This document shows positions 1 to 14,098 of a stretch of 64,000 bases of DNA, in pieces. Position 1 is the first letter of the stretch, and every line of letters starts with the position of its first letter. Origin of the DNA: Limanda limanda. Its lineage: Eukaryota; Chordata; Actinopteri; Pleuronectiformes; Pleuronectidae. The DNA lies in assembly GCF_963576545.1 (NCBI RefSeq), contig NC_083646.1:25684527-25748526 (forward strand), read 5' to 3'. The notes under the pieces are model-generated. The model had not been told where the DNA came from. It saw nothing but the letters and a program-made list of their open reading frames with translations, and ran no database searches. A program made the translations under genes and the position numbers.

Positions 1-2941
1 GGCGTGTAAAATGCTGTCGCTTCAAGCAAATCCCTGATTAAATCCCCCCCCAAACACATCTAGTTGGCTGCATGAGGGGAAGCCTGGAGTTGGCTGTGAG
101 GCACGGTGCCAACCATGGAGGAGGACAGAACGAGGTAGGGGGGAGGATAAAGAAGGAATAGGAGAGATGTTGGGGGTTGGAATATTATATGTCAGAAAAC
201 CTACAGAGCAGTTGTGCAGTTACATGAGTGACATTCCCACAGATGAGGCCACCTCTGGATATGACTTTGATACTGAAGGCAAAGCAGTGACGTAGTGCAG
301 GTGTAACGGAACCATTACATAGCTGGAGTTTAATCGAAGAATTTATCGCTTAATGTTTTCAGTCACATTTTGTGGCACATCTTTGTTGGTTTTCTCTTTA
401 CGAGGTTCATTCTATACAAATGTATTGTTATGAGTAGAGGGAAGGAATGAGTGTCCAGCACTTGGGCATCGCACCCTGTTTCCACAGCCAACGTCACCAG
501 GAAAGCTCACTAAACGAAACATGGCTTTAACATCTGTAATACTAGTCGTGGATTTACAGCCTCTGTGAAGAGAACGGGACAACATTGCCTCATTTGGATC
601 ATTAATTTTTTATTACCTTTCCTGGAAATCTCTTCATTTTGTCATTTTATTGCCATTCGTAAACGTAATGGATGTTTTTCAGGGAGCAAACACACTTGTC
701 GCCTCTGTGGTGACAGACAGAGAAAATGAAAAGCTTGAGTAACACAGATGCGCATTAGTTCGTTGCTGCAACAAATCTTTTTTGAATGATAATGCTGAAT
801 ACCTTCAGAATCGATGTTCCGTTTTTTTTTCACTTCACAATAATGAATGTTTTGAAAAATGTTTTTTCTGACTGGCATTTGTAACAGATGTAGTGACAGT
901 GTACACAGAAGCAAGGCAGCTGAATGAGAGCACAGCAATGGCGCGGCCTGGAGCTGTTTACCAGAGTGATCAGCCCACGCATCTCATTAACAGAGGCTGT
1001 TAATGAGACCCTGAATGTAAGCCTCAGGGTCACACGGCCTGGAAGACCAAGGTAACATAGTGTCACTGCTGAAGAATCATTAGTACATGTCTTTGCATAA
1101 TGCAGCACTTGGATGTTTATATGAATATATGAAAATATGAATACATTTGAATGGTTCATGCATGATTTATGATCCTTACACAGGGAGCCTACACAAAAAA
1201 TGACTAACTTTTTGAAAAGAATTGCGTGCCATTCTTTAGCCTTCATTCTGCAGGCTTTTTTCAGACTGCATTTACATCCATTAGCGAGACACATTCTCAG
1301 TTTAGGCAGAATCTCAAATTTTCTTCAGCCAAGATCCTGATCACCAGGGCGTTAACATTTTGGGCACGTGATATACTTCACTCTTTAAGCTCTTTGTGCC
1401 ACCTGCAATTTTGGGGGTTTGGCAAATCATCATGATAACATCAGATATAACCTTTTAAAAAGAATGATCCCTCACTTTGGAGAGGTAATTTGCTCTTTGA
1501 AGTGGTGACGGCTTAAGGTTTTGGAATAAGGGCGACTCTTTGATGTGTGATTAGAGGTTCCTGAGTCTATCCTTACATAGAGAGAGATGGGGGAAAACAG
1601 ACAGTATGGTAAAAAAAAAAGGCTGATCAACCTTGAAATGTAAAAACCTCAGTTTAAGATAAAGTCAATAACTAATATTTAGCTTTTGCTTTAGTTGAAA
1701 TGTTAAAATAGATTATTACCATTAGGTCTAGAAAGACAACAAATGTAAATCTGCCGCAGTCTAGCTCCTGGAGTGAGGCAGACAGTAACCAGGAGAGCAC
1801 TGTTGTCTGTGTGCTAATAATTGTGCTGCTGGTGCACAAAGTCATCACGAAAATTATTTGAGCTCACCAGAAATTAAATGTGTAGCGCAGCCATTCAAGG
1901 CAGATCATCAACAACAACTTTTACAATCGATGAAAATAAAGAGATTATATTTTTTTTTTTTTCTTTCTTCATCAATGAATCTGCAGGTTGAAATAGTCAC
2001 TCTTTGTGTGTAATAAAATTGAGGCCATCTTTTCACTGTCTCATCTCATTCTGGGGTCACTGTACCCTCCACTTTGCTGTTACCACACTGACAAGACTGA
2101 GGGCTCTGTGTGCCCACTATTCCACAATTTCCAACTGTACAATAAGGTGATTTAGTAAGATATAAACTACATGTCTGTGGTGTCCACCGAGTGTGTACAC
2201 TGCTCAAAAAGCAGCAGAGAGTTAGCAGAGAGCCCAGGAGGGAGAGCACAGTGCATGTCAGCAATGTCGAATGTGGCCCATAGTCAAATTTCTCAGTACA
2301 ATCAAACCGACGTGGAGCTCTGGCTCAGATGCACGACGCCAGGCTTACTGGCTTACCTCAGCACTGCACCAGAGAGGCACTGTCACTGGATATTACCGTG
2401 TGGACCGGTGAACTGATTCTCCCACATCACAGTGGACAGGGACAGCTCGGCCATGAATCCCCCCTTACACCCACTCTCCTGCCCTGGGGACACACTCTTC
2501 CCTGACTTCCTGAAATGTGTCTGGGCACAAATTTGCTGCTGGAAACAGTCGCATTAAATATGAATAGCCTTAATAATAAATGGAAGCTCTCAGGAGTTTG
2601 CATCCGTGGTGCAGAAACACATGAACCAGGGTTTGTGACACAAAGCTCTTAACAATCACTTTTATGCTGTGGTGTGGTAAAATCAATTCAGAACAATTTG
2701 ACACCACACTGTGTTTTTCTACCTATTGCTCACTTTTCATTAGAGTGCTTTTCTGCTCTCCAGTGGATACATAATAAAACATGTGATCTGTTTCTACAGG
2801 ACAAAATGATGCAGACTTATTTTGAGTGTATGATACAGTAGTAGGATGTAGGATGTTAGAGAATGTGAATGGCGTTAATTCCTCAGTTATACACAAAAGG
2901 TTTATATATGCAAAGCAGTTTGTTGGATACACAGCAGCATG
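1..2941. other. Gene-free flank downstream of tmem74
   Basis: No coding region with recognisable homology or codon structure was found here. The stretch lies on the 3' side of minus-strand tmem74, so it may contain that gene's 3' untranslated region. TTTATT motifs on the plus strand near 610 and 644 would read as AATAAA on the gene strand, but nothing ties them to a transcript end. Only short homopolymer runs were noticed. Confidence 0.5.
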
Positions 2942-3787
2942 TTAAGTCAAAGTTTCCTCCATGTCCTCCTCCAGGGACAAGTGCGCAGAGGAGTGGCTGG
3001 GACTGGACCTCGTTTTCAGGCTGATAGAGCCGTAATGTTTGGCCGAGCGCTTTGAGTAAGCGATGACCTTTCTCCTGTACATTTCCCCTTTCCACATGGA
3101 GATCATCAGCAGCGTGGAGAGCACCACGCCGCCCAGCGTGAGCAGGCACAGTCCCGCTATGACGCACCGGTCCAGGTGGGCACCTATCCGGGCGCTCTCC
3201 ATCTCCAGCCTCTCCATCTCCCTCGCCGACACGCTGTCCCGGTCCACCACTACATCCCGAGGCACTGCGTAGGAGATGATCACCAGGGAGATCCCCGTCA
3301 CCAAGAACGTGACTGCACTAATAAAGCCGTAGTCTATAGAACTTCCAGAGCCCTCCAAGAAGGAGAGATCGTCCTCGGACATGAAGGAGAGCTCCGGGAA
3401 GGTCTCGGAGCAAGGCTCGCCGTTGCGCACGGGTCTGTGCGCACTTCTGCAGCTGGTGGCCGGGCTGGCCAGTCGCAGGTTGACATTCTCATCAATGTAG
3501 GTGAAAGAGGTCTCTAATTCCTCATCGCAGCAAACTCGCACTTTCTCGTCGCCGAGGTGACCGAGTTTGAGCTCCGCGCCGCCCTTGCGCGGCGCCGTCC
3601 TTGGCGCTGAAAGGCACCTGCCATGGCAGCTGCGGGCGGGGTTACAGCCAGCCTCCCCGGGGAGCGCTCCTCCTGTTGATCCGCCCGACCTGCGGACGTG
3701 CGGCGAACCGGAAACTCGGTCAAGGACGTCGGGAGGATCCGACCGCTTCCCTGCCTCATCCGCTGGAAGCGGCTCCGGAGAAGCCAT
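2942..3787 (-). CDS. tmem74: Transmembrane protein 74 (TMEM74)
   Basis: This predicts a 281-residue protein with the conserved TMEM74 core. What is seen: the block LETSFTYIDENVNL at about residues 91-104, a serine/acid-rich stretch, IDYGFISA leading into a first membrane helix (about 154-175), a charged loop with REMERLEMESARIGAHLDRC, a second helix (about 209-231), and MWKGEMYRR followed by an acidic tail. Human TMEM74 (305 aa) has the same order and nearly the same core. The family protein sits in lysosomal and autophagosomal membranes and promotes autophagy; this is family knowledge. The reading frame is open back to a TGA near 3894, but the first in-frame ATG is at 3787, giving a shorter and divergent N terminus, so I chose that start. 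An untranslated exon upstream is likely. The gene is head-to-head with trhr, 11 kb away, as in human 8q23. The coding part lies in one exon. Confidence 0.93.
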   Translation of the reverse strand: MASPEPLPADEAGKRSDPPDVLDRVSGSPHVRRSGGSTGGALPGEAGCNPARSCHGRCLSAPRTAPRKGGAELKLGHLGDEKVRVCCDEELETSFTYIDENVNLRLASPATSCRSAHRPVRNGEPCSETFPELSFMSEDDLSFLEGSGSSIDYGFISAVTFLVTGISLVIISYAVPRDVVVDRDSVSAREMERLEMESARIGAHLDRCVIAGLCLLTLGGVVLSTLLMISMWKGEMYRRKVIAYSKRSAKHYGSISLKTRSSPSHSSAHLSLEEDMEETLT

Positions 3788-4480
3788 TCGGTTATCGCCA
3801 GCCGCTGGTTGTCTCTGAGCCTTCCTCCCACGATGTGGTCCCTCCACAGCATCCCTAATAAGAGGGCACAGCTCCAAGTTAAATGTTGCATCTCAATCAG
3901 ATCCCCCTCACTACAACGCGTGAAACCGCACATCCTCTAATGCGCCAAAAACTTGTGCCTAACGGTGCGCGGAATGCACGTGTACCTAGTTGCACTAAAA
4001 TCATCAGCAGCACCTAAAGTTGATTAGATCGTTAAAGATAAATCCGTGGACCCTTCTTGAAAGGCGCTTAGAGCGGTTGTGATTAGCCAAATACCTCTGT
4101 ATCCAATTAGGAAAACCTTCCACGTATAAACCGAGATTAAGGCTATAAAACCCATTCTAATTCTGTTTAAAGCAGATACTGCATTTATGGACTAGATCGT
4201 GGAAATTGTGAAATCTAAATCACATATAAATGTTTGCATTAACTGAACATACCCACAGTCAATCTGCTGTCGAGAATATAATCTTCTGCCGTGAATACAA
4301 GCAATACTCCCATATACGTGTGGTAACGGTGTCTGCACACTTTCTCAGTCCTGCAGGAGCGGTGGGATGCTGCATGAGGGTGGACCAGTCATGCACAATC
4401 CGGCTCTTATCTATTTCTATTTCTTTTCCCCCCTGATCGCCAAACAGAAACCTCCCTGAGCCAGAGAGGGGAGAACTCAC

Positions 4481-4710
4481 CGCGCTACCTCAGCATCCCC
4501 TTCGCCTTCTCCTCCTCTTCGTCACTATAGATGTTGACAGCGCATACCGGAGGCGGATTTATCTTTAAAGAAGCCTTATCAGTGAATATGCGTTGAATAG
4601 CCTATATTCTCTCCCCGCTCGATGCTGTGAAGCAGCAGCTCTTATAGTCCCTCCCACACACAGAGCCTCAGCTGCCCGCGCCGCGGCGCTGAAAGGAGCG
4701 CAGCTATCTG
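4481..4710 (-). promoter_or_regulatory. Probable tmem74 5' untranslated exon and promoter
   Basis: On the minus strand a consensus splice donor (G|GTGAGTT) ends a GC-rich block at 4481. The block contains CpG-rich sequence around 4670-4700, typical of a vertebrate promoter. A plausible acceptor (CCCTCTTATTAG|G) lies at about 3854, upstream of the tmem74 start codon. I infer a noncoding first exon joined to the coding exon. The transcription start and the exon's outer limit are not visible; the boundary given is approximate. Confidence 0.4.
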
Positions 4711-4884
4711 CCTGTGAGCCGAGAGATATATAGAAAATATAAATAAAAATAGAAAAAATAGAAATAGAAAGAGGAATATAGAAATATTTGAAATCCTTGT
4801 ACAAGACTGCTACTTATGACAGTGTGATTTAATAGGCTCCCTACAAACAAAACATGAAATGGTAAAATTAAATATTCTCCGTAT

Positions 4885-5052
4885 TTTTTATAGTACCCTT
4901 GCACTCAAAGTGCTTTACAGCACAGTTTTGCCATTTACCCATTCACATACATATTCATATAATGCATCTATGTGCAGCAGTTTATCTTTCATGCATGATT
5001 ACACTTGGACTGGGATTGAACCGCAGACCTTCTGTTTAGCAGGCAACACCTT
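4885..5052 (-). repeat. tRNA-derived SINE, degenerate, minus strand
   Basis: Read on the minus strand, this shows a tRNA-like B box (GGTTCAATCCC) near its start, a GAATGGGTAAATG segment, and the tail GTAAAGCACTTTGAGTG followed by TATAAA-like sequence. The same order is seen in the better copy at 53506-53772. The central AGTGTCCTTGGGCAAG part is missing, so the copy is internally deleted. Confidence 0.7.
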
Positions 5053-5372
5053 CTAATCTATACCTTCAACACCTTCTTTACCTTCAACACCCTCTATACC
5101 TTCCAAATTAATTTGGCCAGATATTACAAATTGGTTGTTTCTTGGTTTTTTACATTCCAACCTTTCCTTCATTCTTTCTTTCTTTCTTTTTTAACATAAC
5201 AAGAATCTTTATGGTTGAATATCATATTTATTGTGGTAAATATTCCAAGCAATTCTGTCAGAGGTCTGTTGTGGTTGTTGGCAGGGGTGTATGGTCAAAT
5301 GGGTGTTTGTATATGTGAAGAATCCCCTGAATACACACCAAACTTTTAAGTCTTTGCTCTTTCCCTTTGGTA

Positions 5373-5388
5373 GTGTATGTGTGTGTGT

Positions 5389-5453
<65 letters not shown>

Positions 5454-5493
5454 TGTGTGTGTCTGTGTGTGTCTGTGTGTCTGTCTGTGTATG
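5373..5493 (+). repeat. (TG)n microsatellite
   Basis: A run of about 120 bp of TG dinucleotides, interrupted by TATG and by periodic TCTG steps at its 3' end. Any open frame across it is a low-complexity artefact. Confidence 0.95.
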
Positions 5494-6489
5494 TTACATT
5501 AAATTAAATACAATTTTTTAAATAAAAATGCAACGTAAATCGCACTACCCCATAGGCTCCCAAAGACTATTTGATCAGAGCAAATAAATCTTTGTGTGGC
5601 CACACAGTTGAGGATCATGTACATGCACACAGTAATCTGCACTGATGTCAGTTAATTCCATCATCATATCAGAGAAAAAATGTATCCAACTGTGCGACGC
5701 AAAGAGTATTGTTCAGCTGCGTGTATCACGCACCATCTGTTCTGCCGTGCTCTCTCAGAAGATTACTGGTCAGTATGTCAAAGCCATCCTAATCCATGTT
5801 TAATCTAGACATCTAATAGGTCATCCTATCTGTGACCCCATGTGGGCTTAATCTTTGGGAGGTTCATCTTGCACGCCTTCAGAGCCTTAAGTGTTGGTAG
5901 CATCTTCCAAAAAAACACATTAACAATCAGCACAGTATTTATTTTTCCCTGCAAAGTGTAAACTAGATGCTTAGTAGGCCCCAAAGGCCACCGTCAGCCA
6001 TTTCAGTTCTTAATCCCACTTTAAAGTGAATATTCATTTGCAAACTGTTCCACCTTCTTTAGCACAACCAGGCAGCAGCTATAAATATAGTCGCCACTTT
6101 TCCTGAAGTCCTAGTGGCTGAGAGAATGGCTTTGGCTCATTTCCCAACAAGACTCCATTTAACAGATGAGTAAAGTGAGAGAAAGAGTGGTGAGGGAGGG
6201 AAGGAGAGAAAGAGAGACTACATGTTTTAGAAATTGCAGTGGCAGGTGAACATCCTGGGTCCTTGAATGACCGGTTTATGGTGCATTGGCTCAGACTATC
6301 AGACTGAACTCACTGTTATGCAGAGAGAGGAAGCAGAAATCTGACTGTTCACGTGTGAGGGGTTAACAACAGCCGACTATCAGATGCTATCTGTCTGCAA
6401 CAGTGCACCATTTTCCTGTTGGCAAGGACACCAGGCTGGGGAGAGGGGGGGCGGCTGGGGAGTCCGTGATTCTAAAGGCTATAAATCCA

Positions 6490-6624
<135 letters not shown>

Positions 6625-8759
6625 TGTCTACTGCCACAGGCATGTAGCTGAACACCAAATAAAGATGATGGATGTAGCAGATATGGGGAAGGGGGGTTCC
6701 CTCTGAAAGCAAATGGTAAAAAGAAGTAGTGTAAACTAGTATGAAGTGCATTAATTAATGAGTTCACCTCACCTCCAGCTGCTCCAGCTGCTCAGCGTCC
6801 GACAGTAGCAGACTGCGTAGCAAAATTGATGAATATGAATAAATAAAACTGTACGAGTGTGAAACAGGCTTCCGCTGGGGAAAAGACCCCAAGTCCCCTT
6901 AACCAGCATAATGTCAATTTTTATTGTTTGTGTGCTGGACATTGTGTGCAGAGCTTTTTATAATCAGTCTACGGTGCAGAGTGAGGTAAAGAAAAAACTT
7001 TGTGTTCATCCTACCTGGTTTATTTATAGTGAAGATTTTAAGGTCAATGTTTTTCATTAAGGCAACTGAATTATCTGTATTACTGTTCACGTGTGTGGCT
7101 CAAATTTATGATTTAATGGTTGACTTAACTGCTGTTGTTTTTTTTAACTGCTGTTACATTTTGAATATTTTAGAGATCTGTTAAGCAATCAACATAATCT
7201 TCAGACCAAAGCTCAGAACTTTTCAAAATAAAAACTCTGTAATTCAGCTTGGTATAAAGCATTGCAGCAACAAAATGAACATTGTGCTTTAACTTGAGGA
7301 AGTGATTCTAAGAATGTGGCTGCTATAGCAGAGATCAGCACTGGTGACTGCCGTGAATGTCTGTGTCAGCCTGATATTGTAAAATGAAAATTATCAAAAT
7401 TATCTGGCGGGATGGATATTTTTGCTGACTAGGGCTGCTGTTTATCTGAGGACATTGAAGAAGACTCGGTCTGCAGCCTAAAGGATAAAAACCCTGTCAA
7501 TAATGACTGCTAGCGCTGTTTGACGGTTATTAAAAAGATATTCATATTGAACTTATCATGTGTCTAAATCATAGCAAACTCAAAACTGCTGTCAAGTGTG
7601 AAATGAATAAGATGAACCGTTTGCGAGATATGGGTTCCACATACAGACATACAGACGTTTTTGTAATAGATTTTTTACTTCTTTCAATCTGTCCAGGGTG
7701 TCATAGTTCAGTATTTTTTAAACCGTCACACAAACAACTCTATTACTGCAAGTTGAAAAACAAGAGAATCTTTCTGCCATCTGTTCTTTATGACATGAAT
7801 TCCAGCATTACTAAACCAACAGAAAAAGTAAATGTTAGCTTGCTAGTGTACAACCTGCTAAGACTTATAAGGGAAAAAAACTGTGGCGTATTTCCAGCTT
7901 GACCAATGGATAAAAAAGTATACACAGGAAAGATGATAATACATTGATGAAAGTAACATTTAAAAAAATTACCTTAATATGTTATCTCGGTTATGGAATG
8001 TTTTGATTTGTGAGCTAACACATTCTAAACTGTTTGAAGACTAATGATGCCAAAACACATGTATCCATGTGTGCATTTAAAGACAAAAAATACCTATATC
8101 TACATTAACAACAGAGGTGCACTTAAACTTTATAATTAAAATAATTAAATATATAAAGCCTGCAACTTAGTTTTTGATGTTACAGTCACTTGAATCTTCG
8201 TTTTAAATGGTTGGACAATTGGCTGCTACAAAATATCGATAATGCGACGCAATCCCCAAAAATTCTAAGGGACACATTTTTCATAAAAGATAAACACAAT
8301 CTTCAATTTAACAGTGTTATCACATATCAACGTGCCAATGTCGTTGAGGTCAAATCAGGACAGTTTGTTACTGTACCACAGACAGGCACAGAGTGTCCTG
8401 AGGTCTCCGACAGGGTAGTGTGTCACGGCAGCAGAGAACAGTGGATTATTAATAAGCATGTGTACACAGTCCCCTGGGTTTGTTTGGCGAGTGTAGCACG
8501 CGATTCTCCAGCAGCTCTTAAAAAGTCTTCCACAGAGGAGAGTGCAGGCAGACAGCAGCACGATAAGAGAATTCAGAGAAACGCAGACTGAGGTTGTTTT
8601 CTGTTTGGGATGGCATACTCTATGTGTGGTGGTGGCACTTGTTATGAAATATTTAAAACTTTGACCTTCAAGGTAGTTTACAGTGACTGAAGTGATTTGG
8701 CTGGCTTCACCACAGACACTGTGGGAATAGCAACAGGATAGTAATGGTTTTCCTTGTGC

Positions 8760-8794
8760 CGTGTGTGTGGGGGTGTGTGTGTGTGTGTGTGTGC
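8760..8794 (+). repeat. Short (TG)n microsatellite
   Basis: TG repeat interrupted by a GGGGG run near its start. Confidence 0.9.
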
Positions 8795-10444
8795 ACAATG
8801 ATTTATTCTTCATTTAAGGATTTAAAAAAGTGCCTTTTGTGATTAAGTAAGTCTACTTAGATGATTAATTCCGCCATTTAATCGACCAGTCTTCTTTGAG
8901 TCATCTCTTTATCATAATTAATGTGATCTTATCCCACATGCCACAGCCGCTTTTGCATTAGACCGCCGTCCATAACTCTTGATGATAATTGTCCGTCCTG
9001 TCTCTTGCTTCTCTATCTCCATCTGGAGCGCTGATTATTTCTTACAGACACTCTGATGTCCCCAGTTATAATAGGTTCCTCATTATGAAAAGAACAAACG
9101 GTTGGTTTTTCGCTGCCGGATCCCATTCCTTTTGACACACTCAGCTTCAGTCTAGCTCTCTTTACTTGGTGCAGTAAATTAAGTAAGACGGACATTTCAG
9201 ACAACAAAGGATGACTTTCATTAATTAGGTAAGTGAGAAAGTCTGGAATTCAAGCCAAAGATTTCATTTATATTTGGTGAACACAGTGAGCCAAGCACTA
9301 AGTAATCTGCTGGCACCACTGCCATTGATAAAATGTTTGCTTCTGAATTTCAGTTGGGATATATTGAATTTTCCATTCAGAACAAAATGACCTGGCTCTT
9401 AAAAGCTGCAGTGAATGAATAATTACACAGAAGTCACTGCTGAGAATTTGTAAATGGTTCCCACTGTAGATATTCAGACATTTAAAGGCACTCGTATAAC
9501 ATTTCTTTATTGTGTCTTGTAGAACTAGACAACCAGTATTCCCTTTACAGCTTTAGACGGGCAGCTCTACATAGTGGTTTGTTTCATGTCCTCCAGTGAT
9601 TGCTCAGCAACGGAACAAACTCCCTTGAGGTGAAATATCAGAGTCAAGTAAGTCTGAAGGAATGCATTTCATAAATATAAATGAACTAAGAGGCAAAGGG
9701 AAAGAAAACCTCTCCCAGCCCAAAAGAATATGCTAAAGAATTCAACAGTACAAAATAAGTATTAAATCCAATTGACTTCAGCTCAGTAAAGGTTTGCAGC
9801 CCACACCCACATTTACACAAAGGGGTTCAACCAAAGTGAAGACTAAAATACAGCCACGTGGCTGCTGTGAGGGTCCATTAATACTCATACATAAAAAAAG
9901 AGTTTCATAAACCACACTGATTGATGCCCTCTTTGTAAACCGTGTCATGATCTAAATATGTACAGTAACCCAGCTGCCCTGGTTTAATGTGTCAGTAGAA
10001 GCATTTAACCATAAGGTGGCAGTAAAGAACCATTCTGGAACTTTAAGGGGGGCAGTATCAACATCAGGGTCCAGGCAGAAAAGTGTGCACTGATCAAGTG
10101 GAGAGAACATCAAGTCCTGTCTCTTTTTATTATTTTGAGTTGTTAGGTTACGTCATGTGACTCATTGCTGGCAACTAGCATAGGGAACTGTTCTGTTCAA
10201 GTAAAATAATTAGTTGTTTCCCTCTCCCTCCTGCCTTTATGCAAAGCTCAGCTTAACAAATATATGTACTTTCTACTACACTATATTTGGACTATGTATT
10301 TTGTTACAGGTGCATATTTCTTTTTACAAAATTAGAACGTAATCAATAATGAGAAGTGGACAGTTGCTTTAGGGAATATGACATACTCCTTAAGTAATTT
10401 TACTACTTTAATAGTAAGTAGTTTTAAAAGCAAGTACTTACATT

Positions 10445-10740
10445 TATTCAAGTAGAAATCCTGATCCGTCACAAAGGGAGCTGTAGCCAATCCCATCTGA
10501 CACTGGCCTGGACAGGTTGTCAGCATATAACAGAACCAACATATAGAGACAACCATTCACAGTCACATTCACACCCACAGTCAATATAGAATCAACAAAT
10601 AACCTAATCCCATGGTCTTTGGACTGTGGGTGGAGAAAACCCACACAGACACAGATGGAACATGACAACTAAACACAGAAAGACCCCGATGTGGGATTCA
10701 AACCAGGTTGTGACAGTGCTAATCACTGCACCTAATGCTC
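10445..10740. repeat. Degenerate widespread fish repeat
   Basis: Contains CATATAGAGACAACCATTCA, CACACCCACAGTCAATATAG, TGGTCTTTGGACTGTGGG and GATGTGGGATTCAAACCAGG, followed by GTGCTAATCACTGCACC. I recognise this order as an interspersed repeat common in teleost genomes, but cannot name the family with certainty. No coding content. Confidence 0.55.
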
Positions 10741-11942
10741 TCTGTTAATATGATAAGAAAATAACAACCTGTAAATACTGTTAATTGTCGTTCTAGTTTC
10801 ATTTCAATAATGTATTTAAGTGTTTTGCTTATAAGGAATTGATAACCACTAGCAGTACTTGGTGTTTTCAATCCAGAATTATATTTAAAAATAAATAAAG
10901 GTTGTTTTCAGGTTATAAATCAATGTTCATGATCAAACACTAACCAGCATTCAGCGCACTTGGTTCACACATATAACAAACACTTGCAACGCCCTGTATA
11001 ATATCCATGGAATATTAAAGCTGAAATAACAATCCCCCTTAAGAAAATCAATACTGGCTCTGATTTACTTTGGCCAGCCTGCTGTCTCTGACACCCCAGG
11101 TGGATGAATCCTGCAGGCAGTGATGGCAAAATGTCTCATCCACCTGTGAATTGTGATATTTTTACCCCTTGACCCCCTGCAGGCAGCGAGGAGGACTGAT
11201 GATCTGCCACCAGAACAGAACACTTAATTTAGCCCTCCGCTGATTTGATGTAACAGACACAGAGAGGAATCGATTTGAGGTGACAATGAATTAATACAAC
11301 ACAATAAATTACGTGCACACTGACATGAAATCTTTAGAGGGATGCCGGGGTTAACGTAGAGAATTGACTTGCTGGAGGAACGGAAACTAGGGAGCACTTA
11401 AAACACAAAAATCCACTGCTGATATTGAAAAACACCACACCAGTCAGGCAATCTTAGTTTATATCCACAGATCTGTCTCTTTACCTCAGTCCTATAAACT
11501 GAGACTTGCTTCCTTCCAGGATGGGTTTCCTGCAGACTGCGGGTGCTCCCATTGCAAAGGAAGCCTCCTGGGATGGTTACTATAGACAGTAATATAAACA
11601 GCTGCATGGCCTACTGTGCTGAAATCTGAGCCAGTTCCATCCTTCCCATTTACACAGAGCCCATGCAGTTTCCCAGGGAATAACAATCACACTTATCTGG
11701 ACGCGTGTTGAGCGACTGGCTCTAACCGCAGCCAGTTCGTTCATCTTCCCAGAGTCTAAACCAGCAGAGTCACAAACAGTAAATCCTGAATATCTATGCC
11801 TCAGTTGGTTCCACGGCAGATATCCTGAACATGAGCACACACAGCAGAGGACGTTCCCTCCCAACGAGTCTGCCTCAGATCCTCTATCTATAATGTTACA
11901 GGTGTTTATCTCAAAGGGACGAGAATTGCTACAACAGCAGCC

Positions 11943-11943
<1 letters not shown>

Positions 11944-11993
<50 letters not shown>

Positions 11994-11998
11994 TGTGT
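11944..11998 (+). repeat. (TG)n microsatellite
   Basis: About 55 bp of TG repeats, nearly uninterrupted. Confidence 0.95.
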
Positions 11999-13892
11999 TG
12001 TAACACTCCTGAGACCTCACACACCTGTTTCTACATTGCAGTGATGTAATCTAGCCTAACAGATTGAACATTCGTTTCTTTTCCTTATCGATGAGGCATG
12101 GGAAGTCAGTGGATGCAGGCAGACAACAGAATGAGAGAGAGGTAGAGAGACCTAGAGAAACACATGAGCAACGGAACAGGTAGATGGGGAAGTTGAAAAA
12201 GAAGCAAACAGACAGAGGCTACATCAATAATCTGTTTTTGTTTGTAAACACACCTCTTCATCTGCTACAGATATGGACTTCTCGAGCTGCTAAAACTGAA
12301 AAGTTTGAAAACTCTTGCCTTTCTGTCTGGACAGGCAGAAACTGAGACTTTTGGAAACAATCACAACAGCTTGCTGATTGGCTCTTTATGGTGACCACGT
12401 AGCCATCGATAACTCATCAGATTCCTATCACATGACCATGTTCCAGAGGAAAACAACCAGATTTACACTCAGCTCCCAGTTTAGAACACAACAGGAATAA
12501 TTCATAACAAACGTTGCTGACCCCGCTGTCTTTGCTAAAAGCTGTAGTGCAATTAAATTCTACATTTCACAATAATACTGCTTACATGGGTGTGATATGA
12601 GCTATAATTAAAAAATGGCATGTCAAAAGAAAACCTACTTCCGTGAATGTAGCCAGATTTTGCCTTTGTGTTCTCATGCAAATGAGCCTGTACTCACAAA
12701 ACATAATAATAAACAAAAGCAGTGCAAACAGGCTGCTGTTGTGCTTCTTGTCATGCTGTGAAGATTTTGGATCCACCACATGAGATGATACATTAGAGCA
12801 AATTTGCATAATAAAACATTTGGGTAACAGTGTCCCTTATTGATGCCACAAGAAGTTTAGGCTGAACTTATTGTGATTTATGGGATTATATTTGTTCTCT
12901 TACATTACTAACTTGTAGGTAAATAAGCTACATAAACATTTAAGTCCCTGTCCCAGTAGGTTATTACACCTAGAACTTCAAAATCTTCAAAATTACCCAT
13001 TCACAAGATTTGTCATGAAAAGTATCCCCTCATGGCCTTAGAATGATTAAGTGTATCCATGACTCTTCCTTCCACATTTCAAGACTGGGACACATGACTC
13101 TGCTGAATTGGCCCCGCCCCACGTCTCCCCAGCCTCACAGCTCGCCTGTAGCTGAGGAACCTTTTTCCAGCCACTGAGCTCCATGCACAAGTTGACAGGA
13201 TTGGTTGCCCCAAACAATCAATGCCAGTTTTCCGACTCACTGCCTTTCTTTAATGGGGCAGTTTATAGCTTCCATGTCTGACATCATCAAGTGGTTTGAC
13301 ACAGCTAATATCAGGTTCTCCTCCAAATTGGCTCACAAGGAAAACTTGTGCACAAGTGTATAAGATTTAGGTAAAAGGGATCGATTGGCCCTAATCGAAT
13401 ATAAAATAATCCTACTGCTGTTTTCACTAGTGTGTAATGATCTAAATTGTACCAATTGTTGTTTATTTCCCCTAAAATTAGCTCTTTATATTTAAATACT
13501 TATATTTACATTGGGAGCGTGTCCTCTCTTTGGAGGCCACAGTGTTTTTTACAGTAGTCCTGAACAAACTAAACACCTTTTGAGTTTTTAGGACAACTGA
13601 AGGCTAACGCAGGTTCTCTCTCATGTTTGGAAGGGGAGGATGAGGTGAGGAGTATTCAGCTGCAACATGCAACTTCACAACTAGATGTCACAACATTTTA
13701 CACACTGAGCCTTTAGGTATATTGCGGCCAAGTAAGGTCAACCACACAAACGTCTCTGCTATTGGACAAGGCTGTGATGTCTACGGTCAAACTTCAGGGG
13801 AGGAAGGTTTGTTATTGCTACATTTGTGAATATGTGATTGTGCTCATAAGGTGGAAATACTCAGCCCTGGTGTGTTTGCAAAAAAAATATGT

Positions 13893-13943
13893 ACACACAC
13901 ACACAAACAAATTAGTAAACACAAATACACACACACACACAAA

Positions 13944-13999
<56 letters not shown>

Positions 14000-14098
14000 T
14001 AAGTACACAAAAATACACACACACACACAGACACACACACACAGACACACAAATAAGTACACACAAATACACACACACACACACACATATATACACAA
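13893..14098 (+). repeat. Compound (AC)n microsatellite
   Basis: About 200 bp of AC repeats broken into blocks by AAACAAA, AAATAAGTA and AGACAC interruptions. The repeated block AAATAAGTACACA..AATACACAC occurs twice, indicating a higher-order duplication within the tract. It lies about 770 bp upstream of the trhr start codon. Confidence 0.95.
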
